From Opisthocomus hoazin (taxonomy: Eukaryota; Chordata; Aves; Opisthocomiformes; Opisthocomidae): a DNA stretch of 64,000 nucleotides. A model generated the notes under the pieces. It saw nothing but the letters and a program-made list of their open reading frames with translations, did not search any database and was not told where the DNA came from. Positions 45,181-55,384 of this stretch are shown here, piece by piece. A program made the position numbers and the translations under genes. Location of the stretch: positions 1,860,001-1,924,000 of the forward strand of contig NC_134419.1 of the NCBI RefSeq assembly GCF_030867145.1. The letters run 5' to 3'. Position 1 is the first letter of the stretch; each line of letters begins with the position of its first letter.

Positions 45181-45863
45181 CAGGGTCCATCATGGGAGGG
45201 ACTGAGGCTGCTAACAGGGTCCATCATGGAAGGGAAGGCATCTGCTAATGGGGTCCATCATGGGAGGGAATGTGGCTGCTAACAGGATCCATCATGGAAG
45301 GGAAGGCATCTGCTAACAGGGTCCATCATGGGAGGGACTGAGGCTGCTAACGGGGTCCATCATGGGAGGGAATGCATCTGCTAACAGGGTCCATCATGGG
45401 AGGGAATGCATCTGCTAACAGGATCCATCATGGGAGGGAACAGGGCGGCTAACGGGGTCCATCATGGGAGGGAAGGCATCTGCTAACGGGGTCCCTCATG
45501 GGAGGGACTGAGACTGCTAACGGGGTCCCTCATGGGAGGGAATGTGGCTGCTAACGGGGTCCATCATGGGAGGGAATGCATCTGCTAATGGGGTCCATCA
45601 TGGGAGGGACTGAGACTGCTAATGGGGTCCCTCATGGGAGGGACTGAGACTGCTAACGGGGTCCCTCATGGGAGGGACTGAGACTGCTAACGGGGTCCCT
45701 CATGGGAGGGAATGTGGCTGCTAACGGGGTCCATCACGGGTGGGACTGAGGCTGCTAACGGGGTCCATAATGGAAGGGAATGCATCTGCTAATGGGGTCC
45801 ATCACAGGAGGGAATGTGGCTGCTAACGGGGTCCATCACGGGAGGGAATGCGGCTGCTAACGG
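45181..45863. repeat. 34-bp minisatellite, about 20 units
   Basis: Tandem units of the form GGGGTCCATCATGGGAGGGA followed by ATGCATCTGCTAAC, or the variants CTGAGGCTGCTAAC, CTGAGACTGCTAAC and ATGTGGCTGCTAAC. The period is 34 bp (for example CAGGGTCCAT at 45181 and again at 45215). The period is not a multiple of 3, so no long frame survives. The + strand carries regularly spaced G runs. Confidence 0.95.
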
Positions 45864-46485
45864 GGATGGCGATGGAGAGCAGGGACCACTCTTGGCCGGG
45901 GACTGCAGGCTCTGACCCCGGCCCAGAGGAGCGATGAGGGATGGCTGCCCTGCAAATTGCATTGCGCTGTCTCCCCTACCTCCGGTTCTCCTTCCCCGCG
46001 TGTCTACGCGGAATTTGATTACTCTTCTGCTCTAGAGAAAACCTTTCTTGACTGCTGGCTGCAGACGTCTGCCTGCTTTATTTAGAAAGTACCTTTCTGT
46101 GGCTGTTACTCTGGACTCTGCCCGGTGAGCTGAACCCGCAGGATAGCTGGGGCCGCGCTCCTCCCGAGAGCCACGACAAGCCACCGAGTCAGAATTCCCC
46201 TTCTGCGCAGATCCTGGGGAAAAATCACTGGTTTTTGGGGGGGCATGACACAATTTTGAAGCATTTCCTAGGGAAGGGAGAAAGCTAAGAACTGAGCTTT
46301 TCTGCTCTCGCCCGGCTCCTGCCTGCTCCATCCTCATCCTCCCTGCTGGGAGAAGGGCAATAGGTGGGCCTGGGGACCCCGCTGCAGCGCCTGCCGACCC
46401 GGCCGGCTGAGACCCCCATGCTGACTCCTTCGGGCACCCTGTGAAAGAAGCGGGCAATTTACGCAGGGTTTTGGTGTCTCGTTTG
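45864..46485. other. Intergenic, no gene seen
   Basis: Unique-looking sequence between the minisatellite and the next CR1 copy. Confidence 0.5.
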
Positions 46486-47084
46486 CATCAAGAAGAGTGT
46501 GGCCAGCAGGACAAGGGAGGTTCTCCTTCCCCTCTACACTACCCTGGTGAGGCCTCATCTGGAGTACTGTGTCCAGTTCTGGGCTCCCCAGTTCAAGAAG
46601 GATGAAGAGCTACTGGAGAGAGTCCAGCGGAGGGCTACAAGGATGGTGAGGGGACTGGAGCATCTCCACTACGAGGAGAGGTTGAGGGAACTGGGCTTGT
46701 TCAGCCTGAAGAAGAGAAGGCTGCGAGGGGACCTTATAAATGCCTACAAATATCTGAAGGGTGGGTGTCAGGAGGATGGGGCCAAGCTCTTTTCAGTGGT
46801 GCCCAGTGACAGGACAAGGGGTAATGGGCACAAACTGAGGCACAGGAAGTTCCGTCTGAACATGAGGAGGAACTTCTTCTCTCTGAGGGTGACGGAGCAC
46901 TGGAACAGGCTGCCCAGGGAGGTTGTGGAGTCTCCTTCTCTGGAGATATTCAAGACCCGCCTGGACAAGGTCCTGTGCAGCCTGCTCTGGGTGACCCTGC
47001 TTCGGCGGGGGGGTTGGACTAGATGACCCACAGAGGTCCCTTCCAACCCCTACTATTCTGTGATTCTGTGATTCTGTGATTCTG
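46486..47084 (+). repeat. CR1 LINE 3' fragment, 0.6 kb, with intact octamer end
   Basis: Open ORF2 C-terminal frame from [13 protein letters not shown] through [20 protein letters not shown] to [20 protein letters not shown]. The 3' UTR (GGTTGGACTAGATGACCCAC) ends in about four octamers. It keeps the less GC-shifted HWNRLPRE form, so it may be nearer the active-subfamily consensus than the WPRLPRE copies. Confidence 0.95.
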
Positions 47085-49109
47085 TTTTTGCTGGCTGCTG
47101 GTAGCGCATCCAGCGCCTGGCGTTGAGGTGCGGGTTCAGGAGAGCATCTTTGCTGGTGGTCGTGTTGGAGCGAGGCGTCTGGCTGAGGTTTTTCTGACAG
47201 ATGAAGTTTTTGTTACAAAATGATGAACGCTGAAAGTCAAAATGCGTCATAAAAAGTGTCTGTTTTAGAACAGACCCTTGAATGTAGGGTTGGCTTTTGG
47301 CCAAAGGGACGGAGAAAATCGCTTTATTTCTCTTCGTGCACCCCTGCCCCCGGGACGAAGCGCTTGACCTGCGGGCCCCGCTCGTCCAGCGCTGCCTAAC
47401 GCTGATTTTCCACGACGCTGTCGGTCCCCGCCCGGGCTGCAGCCGTGCCCGCAGCATCTCTGAGCGCCCCAGAAGTTATTAGCCCCTCGCAGCCTTTCGC
47501 TGCTGCGCGTTTCCAGGTCTGCTGCCTCTCCGTCGCGTGAAACGCTGCGTGCCAGGACCCGGCCGTGCCCCAAGGCGCTGGGAGCATCCTCCGTGGCCGC
47601 TGCCGCTCGACGCACCGGGCTCCTGGCAGGGTGCTCAGAGCCTCCCCGGCACGGGAGGAGCCGTTTTGGGGCAAAAAGTTGGGTGTCCTTTGTAGGATGG
47701 CCGTGCGGGAGCCTGGCGGTCCCTGGGAACGGGCTTTGCTGGGTGCTGGCGTTGGGGAGCCGGGTGCTGGGCAGGCTCCGGTGCTGCCGGTTGCCTGCGG
47801 CGTGGGCTTTGCCGTAGCGCTGGCCCCGCTCCGTTAACCCCCTCATGGTTCGTGTGTGCTGGAAGGTCGTTAGGGCTGGGAGTGGTTTGGCTATTTTTCT
47901 CCAGCGTCCTCGGTCTCCACATCTCGGCTGGGGAAGCTCCCCCAGTGAAGCCCCCCGACCCACCTCGCTGGCTGCGGGGAGGGCAGGAGGCTGCCGATGC
48001 CCGGCCGGCGACGCGTTAGAGCCGCGGCGTCTCCCCCGCCACCCCCAGGACGGGCTGCGGGGCGCCCGAGGCAGCAAGGAGCAGCTGGGCCAAACCCGCA
48101 GAAGAAATCTGGCCTTGCTGTAGCACGGCCAGAGCGCACGCGGAGACCGGACCTCCCGCCTTCCAGGTTTCCGTTACTGCAGTCTGGCCCTTGGCTGAAC
48201 TCTAAACCTCGTCACGCAGGGAATAAGGAGAGTCCAGCACAGACGAACGGTCGCGGTGGACAGGATGATACCCTGGGTTCTGCGCCGAATCGCACAGGCG
48301 TGAGCCGCTGCCAGCACCTCGCGTTCGAAGCAGCGATCGCGCGCTTTGCTCTGGGTGAAGGGGAGCGAAATCAAAGCCTCCAATAACAAAACTGCGGGAA
48401 GAGCAAGCTGCGAAAAGAAAGCTTCGCTTCGTGTCGCCTTCCCCGGGCTGCAGGGGAGCTTTGCAGGGCTGGCCTTGGACCACGCCGGCCACCCAGCGGG
48501 GCCGTGTCCTTGGGAAGGTCACTTCGTCTCCCCGTACCCGCCCCGGTCCTGCCGGACGGGCGAAAGGTGGGAAGCAGCTACGCTCGTGAAGACTCTTTAA
48601 TAGTGTGATCTAGGCTTAATACACTCTTCTAATGCACGCCAATAATCATAAACATTTTATATATATATATATATTTGTATTTGGAGGAGAAAAGAGGAAG
48701 CGTGCTTGTGTCGCTGCGGACCTGAAGAGCTCAGTCCTGGCTTCGGACAAAGGTGAGACAGCCTTCGTTTTCATGTCTGGGCCAGAAAAAAAAAAAAGAA
48801 GAAGAAAAACCGAGAGATCTCCTCGTGCTGAGCCTTTACGCGGCCCCTGGTGAAAAGGAAAATACAAGTTGGTCAGAGAAAATACAAAGTTCAAACTGGC
48901 TTTGTGTTTTACGGTCCCGCTGCTCGGAGCCAGTTCTGAGACGGCGAGCGGAGCCCCAGGCAGAGCCCGTGGTGCCGAACCCCCCGTGCCGGCACAGCCC
49001 CCCACCCCAGTGCTCCCACCCCGGGCTCAGCCCCGGCGCGTTTATGAGCACCCCCAGCGCTGCAGCCGCCCGTGTGCCCTGCCCGGACCCCTGGCACCGC
49101 ACGCCTCAG
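47085..49109. other. Intergenic, GC-rich; no gene seen
   Basis: CpG-rich patches around 47330-48130, a (TA)n run at 48657-48675 and an A/GAA-rich patch at 48785-48810. The 270-codon minus-strand frame (47265-48077) has no recognisable domain. Confidence 0.5.
48657..48675. repeat. (TA)n microsatellite
   Basis: About nine TA dinucleotides in a short AT-rich stretch. Confidence 0.85.
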
Positions 49110-49840
49110 CTCCCAGTGCACCCAGTGCATGCGACAATGGCCCCAGCGTGTGCTCCACTGTGCCTACTGCACACGCCAGTGTGCCCAGTGCGTGTCCCAG
49201 TGCATGCCCCAGTGCACCCTCTGTGCCCAGTGCATGGCCCAGTGCACCCAGTGCATGCCCCAGTGTACCCTGTGTGCCCAGTGCATGTCCCAGTGCACCC
49301 AGTGCATGCCCCAGTGTACCCTGTGTGCCCAGTGCATGGCCCAGTGCACCCAGTGCATGCCCCAGTGTACCCTGCGTGCCCAGTGCATGCCCCAGTGCAC
49401 CCAGTGCATGCCCCAGTATACCCTGCGTGCCCAGTGCATGCACCAGTGCAACCCTGTGTGCCCAGTGCATCCCCCAGTGCACCCTGTGTGCCCAGTGCAT
49501 CCCCCAGTGCACCCCCCAGTGCACCCTGTGCACCCAATGCAGGCACCAGTGCATGCCCCAGTGTACCCTGTGTGCCCAGTGCATGCACCAGTGCAACCCT
49601 GTGTGTCCAGTGCACGCCCCAGTGCATCCCCCAGTGCACCCTGTGTGCCCAGTGCATGTCCCAGTGCATGCCCCAGTGTACCCTGTGTGTCCAGTGCATC
49701 CCCCAGTGCACCCTGTGCACCCAATGCATGCACCAGTGCATGCCCCAGTGCACCCTGTGTGCCCAGTTCATGCCCCAGTGCACCCTGTTTGCCCAGTGCA
49801 TGCCCCACTGCACCCAGCACGTGCTCCAGTGCACCCAGTA
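49110..49840. repeat. CCCAGTGCA-based minisatellite with 51-bp higher-order period
   Basis: Short related units (CCCAGTGCATGC, CCCAGTGTACC, CCCAGTGCACC) are arranged in a 51-bp higher-order unit in the first half (CAGTGTACCC at 49261 and 49312) and less regularly later. Since 51 is a multiple of 3, all three + frames and some - frames stay open for 180-400 codons, giving Cys/Gln-, Pro/Val/His- or Ala/Pro/Ser-rich translations. I read these as composition artefacts. Confidence 0.93.
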
Positions 49841-50055
49841 CGACGCTCCACGCAACGCGCTGGGGTGGGACGGAAGCTCCGGCAGCTGCTGTGGTGGGCT
49901 GGGGGCTGCTCACCCAGGAAGGCTGCTCTGCAAGGTGACAGCGAGTTAATTAAGGCTGGTTAATGAAGCTCCCACTGAGAGCTGAAGGAGCGGGTAGCTG
50001 CTGCTCTGGCCCACGAGAGGGCATTGCTCCCGGGCCGGCGGGCGACAGCGTGCGG
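49841..50055. other. Intergenic spacer, no gene seen
   Basis: About 200 bp of unique-looking sequence between the minisatellite and a minus-strand CR1 end. Confidence 0.5.
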
Positions 50056-50148
50056 AACAGAACCACAGAACCATCAAGGTTGGGAAAGACCTCCAAGATC
50101 CAACCGTCCACCCAACCCCACCACGTCTGCTAAACCCTGTCCCCAAGC
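50056..50148 (-). repeat. CR1 LINE 3'-terminal fragment, divergent subfamily
   Basis: Starts ACAGAACCACAGAACCATCA, then GGTTGGGAAAGACCTCCAAG. It is the reverse complement of the 3' end type seen at 54390-54456. Confidence 0.85.
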
Positions 50149-50601
50149 CGAGCGGGCTGGCGACGCCGTCTCCTCTCCGACAAACCCCGGCTGGCATCGT
50201 CCCCGAGGACCTGGCTGTGCCAAGGAGAGCCGCAACCGGGCTGCGTCGGCGCTGGGCGAAACGTGGCCGCGGAAAAGAGCGCGGAGGGATTGTCCCGAGG
50301 CTTTCAGACCCGCGGCGTGGCAGAGCTGCCGCTCGGGATGCCACGTGGGGATGCAGAACTGGTGGCAGCAGCTCCCCGTCTCCCCCACGACAGGCCCGTG
50401 GGTGTTTTCTCCCACCCAGCTGCCTCTGCTCCCTCCTGTCTTCTTCCTCCCCGCCTCGGCGCCCGGTGCCTTGCAGGGAGGGTGAGCGGGTGAGAGCCAG
50501 CGGCAGAATTTTGGGTGCTGGACGCAGGGCTGCATTCTGAGGGGAATCCCAGTGCCCAAACCCGGCGTCGCTGCCGATAGCCGAGGAGATGTGGGAGAAG
50601 C
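50149..50601. other. Intergenic, no gene seen
   Basis: GC-rich unique-looking sequence between two CR1 copies. Confidence 0.5.
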
Positions 50602-51420
50602 ATGGACCTGACCAGGCTGGAGAGCTGGGCAGAGAGGAACCTGATGGAGTGCAACAAGGGCAAGGGCAGGGTCCTGCACCTGGGGAGGAACAACCCCATG
50701 CACCAGTACAGGCTGGGGCTGAGCTGCTGGAGAGCAGCTCTGCAGAGAGGGACTGGGAGTGCTGGGGGACGACAGGGTGACCATGAGCCAGCAGCGTGCC
50801 CTGGGTGCCCAGAAGGCCAATGGGATCCTGGGGTGCATCACAAGGAGTGTGGGCAGCAGGTCAAGGGAGGTTCTCCTGCCCCTCTGCTCTGCCCTGGGGA
50901 GGCCCCATCTGCAGTGCTGTGTCCAGTGCTGGGCTCCCCAGTTCAAGAAAGATGAGGAGCTACTGGAGAGAGTCCAGTGGAGGGCTACGAGGATGAGGAG
51001 GGGACTGGAGCATCTCTCCTACGAGGAGAGGCTGAGGGAGCTGGGCTTGTTCAGCCTGGAGAAGAGAAGGCTGAGAGGGGACCTTAGAAATGCCTCTAAA
51101 TATCTGCAGGGTGGGGGTCAGGAGGATGGGGCCAGACTCTTTCCAGTGGTGCCCAGCGACAGGACAAGGGGCAATGGGCACAAACTGGAGCCTGGGAAGT
51201 TCCAGCTGAACCCGAGGAAGAACTTCTTCCCTCTGAGGGTGACGGAGCCCTGGCCCAGGCTGCCCAGGGAGGCTGTGGAGTCTCCTTCTCTGGAGATATT
51301 CCAGCCCCGCCTGGACGCGGTGCTGTGCAGCCGGCTCTGGGTGACCCTGCTTGGGCAGGGGGCTGGGCTGGGGGACCCACAGAGGTCCCTGCCAGCCCCA
51401 ACCATCCTGGGATTCTGTGA
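50602..51420 (+). repeat. CR1 LINE 3' fragment, 0.8 kb
   Basis: One of the three longest copies here. It starts at [20 protein letters not shown] (ORF2, upstream of the RVQWRATRM block) and reaches the 3' UTR with one octamer. A frameshift lies between the first block (frame at 50602) and the frame that carries the rest (from 50759), so this copy cannot encode intact ORF2. Confidence 0.95.
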
Positions 51421-52190
51421 ACTCCAAATGTTCACGTGTCCTCCTGTGGTTTGAGTTTAACAACAACGAGTCCAGTGTAAAAACAACACCGAGACCAAGC
51501 TTAATCTGATCTAACGAGCACTCCTGTGGCAACCTGTAGTTAGGAGTTAATCAACACCCTGCTCTGCCTCCGGAGACAAATGGGTTCCCCATCAAAGCAC
51601 CCAGCCCCGCAAGCAGAGGCACGTCGGGCCCGTCCGGGCAGCAGACGAGTCTTGGCAGGCTCCGAGCCCGCTCCTCCCCGGGCGCCGGCACTGCCCTCGC
51701 TCCCCTGCGAACCCCCCCAGGACGTGGGGGAACTGGGATGCTGTGCTGGTCCGGCGGCCGGGATGCTCGACCATCACACCGTGTGATGGGGTCTGCCCCA
51801 GACCCCGCATTACACGCTGCTCCCATCGCAATCCCTTGGGAAACAGCTCCGGGGGGGGGGTCTGAATCCGGCTTTCGGAGCGGGACAGACCGGCTTTGGT
51901 TGGGCAATCGTCTCCCGCAGAGCTGGGAGAGGCGCGTTGCCCGTCAGCCGCCCGCGGTCCCCGCGGGGTTTGGTGGCTGGTGGGGTTTGGGAACGGGCGC
52001 CACGTTTTTTTAACACCTCCCCCCCGTTCCGCCCCACTGGGCTGCGCGCGGGGCTCGGGGAGGTGAAAAATTAATGGTTAAAAAATTCAAAATCTCGATG
52101 GTGTTTTTTTTCTTTGGGAGCGTTCGCTCTCGCTCCGCCAACCGCTGAGCCTCGTCGGGGATGACGCCCCAGCTCTCCAGACCCGGAACC
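51421..52190. other. Intergenic, upstream flank of the presumed GNG12 promoter
   Basis: GC-rich unique-looking sequence with a G run near 51851. No gene that I can support. Confidence 0.5.
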
Positions 52191-52233
52191 AAAAAACGGT
52201 GCTGCCGGGTCCCCCGTGACGCGATGCGCGCCG

Positions 52234-52265
52234 TGACGTCACACGCTGACGTCGCCGTGACGTCA
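52234..52265. promoter_or_regulatory. Cluster of three CRE-type sites
   Basis: TGACGTCA at 52234-52241, TGACGTCG at 52247-52254 and TGACGTCA at 52258-52265, with a related TGACGCG at 52217. Full CRE palindromes bind CREB/ATF-family factors. Start-to-start spacing of 13 and 11 bp is close to one helical turn. Confidence 0.8.
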
Positions 52266-52425
52266 CACTGGGAAAAAAAATAAAGAAACTGCCAAAAAAA
52301 GAGGGGAAGAATCGTTTCCCGGCGTGAAAACGGGTATTGGATGAGCTGGGACAGCGGGGAGGCTGGGATATTAATTAATTATTAGGATTTTGGGGGGTAA
52401 AATCTGCGGGGCGGGGCCGTACTGC

Positions 52426-52507
52426 CCGCCTGCGCCCGCCCCGCCCACCCCCGCCCGGCCCCGGCGGGGCGGGGCCGGGCGGGGGTGGGCGGGGCGGGCG
52501 CAGGCGG
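52426..52507. repeat. Perfect 37-bp inverted repeat with 8-bp spacer
   Basis: Left arm 52426-52462 and right arm 52471-52507 are exact reverse complements, separated by GGCGGGGC. The arms are about 90% GC and contain several GC boxes. The right arm is followed by a partial direct repeat (GCGCAGGCGGTGGGCG near 52497 and again near 52519). It could form a very stable hairpin or cruciform upstream of, or within, the presumed GNG12 first exon. Confidence 0.95.
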
Positions 52508-52603
52508 TGGGCGGGGCTGGCGCAGGCGGTGGGCGTGGCCAGGCCGCCCCCTCCGGTCGCCCGTGGAGACGGAGCTGCGGGCGGCGACGGGGAGCGCCGG
52601 GCG
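52508..52603 (+). other. GNG12: Probable GNG12 non-coding exon 1, 3' part
   Basis: The region ends at GGGCG|GTGAGTACC, a near-consensus donor. There is no ATG in it. The 5' limit is arbitrary because no TATA box or initiator can be singled out; transcription probably starts at several points in the island. Confidence 0.5.
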
Positions 52604-52612
52604 GTGAGTACC

Positions 52613-52636
52613 GGGGGGGGGGGGGGGGGGGGGGGG
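52613..52636. repeat. Run of 24 G
   Basis: Uninterrupted G homopolymer starting nine bases after the presumed exon 1 boundary, on the RNA-like strand. The exact length in the genome may differ because such runs are hard to sequence. Confidence 0.85.
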
Positions 52637-52800
52637 TGTTCCACCGCCGGGTCGGGGTCTCCCCTGACCGGGCCGCCCCGCACGGACCCGGCGGGGGCGG
52701 CGGGAACCGCCCGTTGGCGGCTGGGCCGGGCCCGGCGGGGCGGGTTGGGCCCGGTTGGTTTTTGGGTTGATTTTTGGGCTTTTTCGGGTTTTGTTGTTGT

Positions 52801-53944
52801 TGTTTTTTTACCCCCCCCCCCCAGCTCTGGAGGCGCGGTCCCGGCGAGAATCCGCGCTCGGTGTTTCGATGCGGTGCGGCAAGTTGCGTGCGGCTCCGGA
52901 AAGCGCTGAAATCGCCTTAATTTGTTTTTTTTTTCCCATATTAAAAAAAAATAATAATAATAAAAGAGGGCTTTCCCTTGGAGAAAGGCTCCGTGCAGCC
53001 TCCCCGCCTCCCTCCGTCCGTCCCGGACCTTCCCCATGGCGGCCGCAGCTGGAGCCTTGGGATAAATCGTCGAAACTTTCTCCCTTTCCGGCGATCCCGC
53101 GGCGGGATTTCCTCGGCCGCGGCGGAGGAGCCGTCCCGCGCGCGAGGAGCCCCGCGATGAGCGTGGGCAGGAGGTTAATTAGCGGTAAGCGTCGTTATCC
53201 GAGGAAGTTTCGCTATCGGAGGAGGTTTCGCGTCGGTGCTGCGGCGATTCCCCGCCCCGTTGCGGTGAGGAGTTTACTTTAGCGACTTTGAAATCGCGAA
53301 TATTCCCTTCCCAGCTTCGCTTCGTGGCTTTTCGGGGAGGAAAAAGGAGATTTCTGCGAAGCATGTGCTGCGTTTTTCAGCCTGGCGGGGAGGAGGGCTG
53401 GGGAAGCCCGGCTGGCTGCGTAGGAACCTGGGCCTCGTTAGTTCTGACGACCAAGAGGAACGATTTGATGAGCGGGGCGTAAGGAAGCGAATTCGCGGCG
53501 ATTTGTCGGGCCGTTGGCCGGCGTCGCCGCAAATCGGTTTAGGAATAAAACTCTGCGAGTAAGTCGCGAGTACCGGGCAGCGGTAGCGCTTTGTGCTGCT
53601 CCAGTAGCCCCAAATGAGATTGAGGGATTAGTCTGCAGTTAATGACTTCTCAATCCCGCGTTTCATCCTCGCGCTGAGCGCGTCGCCGTTGTTTCGGATG
53701 TCTTCAAGCAGGCAAGCGAACTCCGGAGGGGAGCAGTGGACGGGGTCAAGTGCTCAAGTGCTGTGGCCAAGCTCCCCAGCGTCACCACCCAGCTGATGGG
53801 ACCTCCTGCGTCGATAAGCGGAGCTCTGCTGCTCTTTGGAGGAGCTTCCGAGGGCTCCCAGCCGCCGTCCGCGCCGGTCAGAAGCACCGCCAGCTCGCTG
53901 ACCTCTTGCTGGCGTTCAGTGCCAACACCGAGTTGTGCTGTAGG
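52801..53944. other. Presumed GNG12 intron 1, 5' part
   Basis: Includes a T/C-run region (52800-52825), an AT patch (52920-52970) and a CpG-rich patch around 53100-53260 with a second donor-like site (ATTAGCG|GTAAGC at 53185), which might end an alternative first exon. I see no coding gene. Confidence 0.5.
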
Positions 53945-54456
53945 CTCCAGATACTCTGCTCAGCTTTGGGCCCCTCGCTCCAAGAAGGACGTGGAGGGGC
54001 TGGAGCGTGTCCAGAGCAGGGCAGCGAGGTGGGGAGGGGGCTGGAGAACAAGTCCCATGAGGAGCGGCTGAGGGAGCTGGGGCTGCTCAGGCTGGAGAAG
54101 AGGATGCTGAGGGGGGACCTTCTTGCTCTCTACAACTACCTGAAAGAAGGTTGTAGTGAGGTGGGGGTTGGTCTCTGCTCCCCAGGAACCAGTGACAGGA
54201 CGAGGGGTAATGGCCTCAAGCTGCGTCAGGGGAGGTTCAGGTTGGATATTGGGAAAAATGTCTTCACTGGAAGAGTGGTCGGGCATCGGACCAGGCTGCC
54301 CAGGGCGGTGGGGGAGTCCCCATCCCTGGAGGGGTTCAGAAACCATCTGGATGTGGCACTTGGGGACACGGTTTAGCAGGCATGGGGGTGTTGGGGTGAC
54401 GGTTGGACAGGATGATCTTGGAGGTCTTTCCCAACCTTGATGATTCTGTGATTCTT
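53945..54456 (+). repeat. CR1 LINE 3' fragment, divergent subfamily
   Basis: About 510 bp. The translation shows [20 protein letters not shown] and, after a frame change, [20 protein letters not shown], then [13 protein letters not shown]. It ends GGTTGGACAGGATGATCTTG and ATTCTGTGATTC. It is an older, distinct subfamily; its 5' limit is uncertain. Confidence 0.9.
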
Positions 54457-54953
54457 TTGCTTCAGATCTGTGTCTCTGGCTATATCAAAACTTTTTTTTA
54501 TGAATACTGAAGGTTGGTAACTTCTTAGGCTCTGTTCCTCAGAAGGCTCGGTGTGTCTGAGCCGAATTGGCGCGGAGCTCCCCGCGGCACGGCGAGGTCT
54601 GGGGCGCAGCAGGAGCTGCTGCCATGTCGAGCCTGGTCTGGAAGGTGCCAGACGTGACAGCCCCACGGGGTGGGAACGGGCCCCCCAGCCCCAAGGCTCC
54701 ATCCTTCAATCGGGCTCTGTCGCAAGAGCGAATTCAAGTTGCTGCGGAAGTGCGCGGTGCAGCCCCGTAAATCCTCCCCCTGCGCCATTTCGCTTCGTCC
54801 CTGCGCTGGAGCAGAGATCGCCGGAGGAGCCGGCTTCACGGGGACGGAGAGGAGAACTTCCCAGCAGCGTGCAGTTAGCGTGGGGAACACCACCGCTGCC
54901 GTGGCCGAGCTACGGAGCGGTGATCCTGCAGGGTTGTGTTGCTGCAAGGTCAA
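54457..54953. other. Spacer between sense CR1 copies
   Basis: Unique-looking GC-rich sequence, no gene seen. Confidence 0.5.
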
Positions 54954-55384
54954 TGGATGAGGAGGGGACTGGAGCATCTCTCCTACGAGGAGAGGCTGAG
55001 GGAGCTGGGCTTGTTCAGCCTGGAGAAGAGAAGGCTGAGAGGGGACCTTAGAAATGCCTCTAAATATCTGCAGGGTGGGGGTCAGGAGGATGGGGCCAGA
55101 CTCTTTTCAGTGGTGCCCAGCGACAGGACAAGGGGCAATGGGCACAAACTGAGGCACAGGAAGTTCCGTCTGAAGATGAGGAAGAACTTCTTCCCTCTGA
55201 GGGTGACGGAGCCCTGGCCCAGGCTGCCCAGGGAGGCTGTGGAGTCTCCTTCTCTGGAGATATTGCAGACCCCCCTGGACAAGGTCCTGTGCAGCCGGCT
55301 CTGGGTGACCCTGCTTGGGCAGGGGGTTGGGCTGGGTGACCCACAGAGGGCCCTGCCAACCCCCGCCATCCTGGGGTTCTGTGA
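54954..55384 (+). repeat. CR1 LINE 3' fragment, GC-rich subfamily
   Basis: About 430 bp from [20 protein letters not shown] to the 3' UTR, with ATCCTGGGGTTCTGTG in place of the octamer array. The ORF2 frame is open. Confidence 0.94.

Larger units (their letters stand above)
52191..52800 (+). promoter_or_regulatory. GNG12: CpG island, probable GNG12 promoter
   Basis: Dense CpG with many GGGCGGGG/CCCCGCCC boxes, three CRE-type sites at its 5' edge, and a strong splice donor at 52604. GNG12, a G-protein gamma subunit gene, is the next gene on this strand after DIRAS3 in other vertebrates as I recall, and it has untranslated 5' exons. The assignment rests on synteny and promoter character; no GNG12 protein sequence is in the window. 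Confidence 0.6.

Noticed and set aside
45181-45863. Regular repeats resembling a CRISPR array
   Set aside because: Units are directly tandem with no unique spacers, and the DNA is avian. It is a minisatellite.
48753-49963. Open frames of 398, 364, 288 and 249 codons with Cys- or Pro-rich repeats
   Set aside because: All arise from the 51-bp-period minisatellite. Mutually overlapping open frames on both strands argue against coding.
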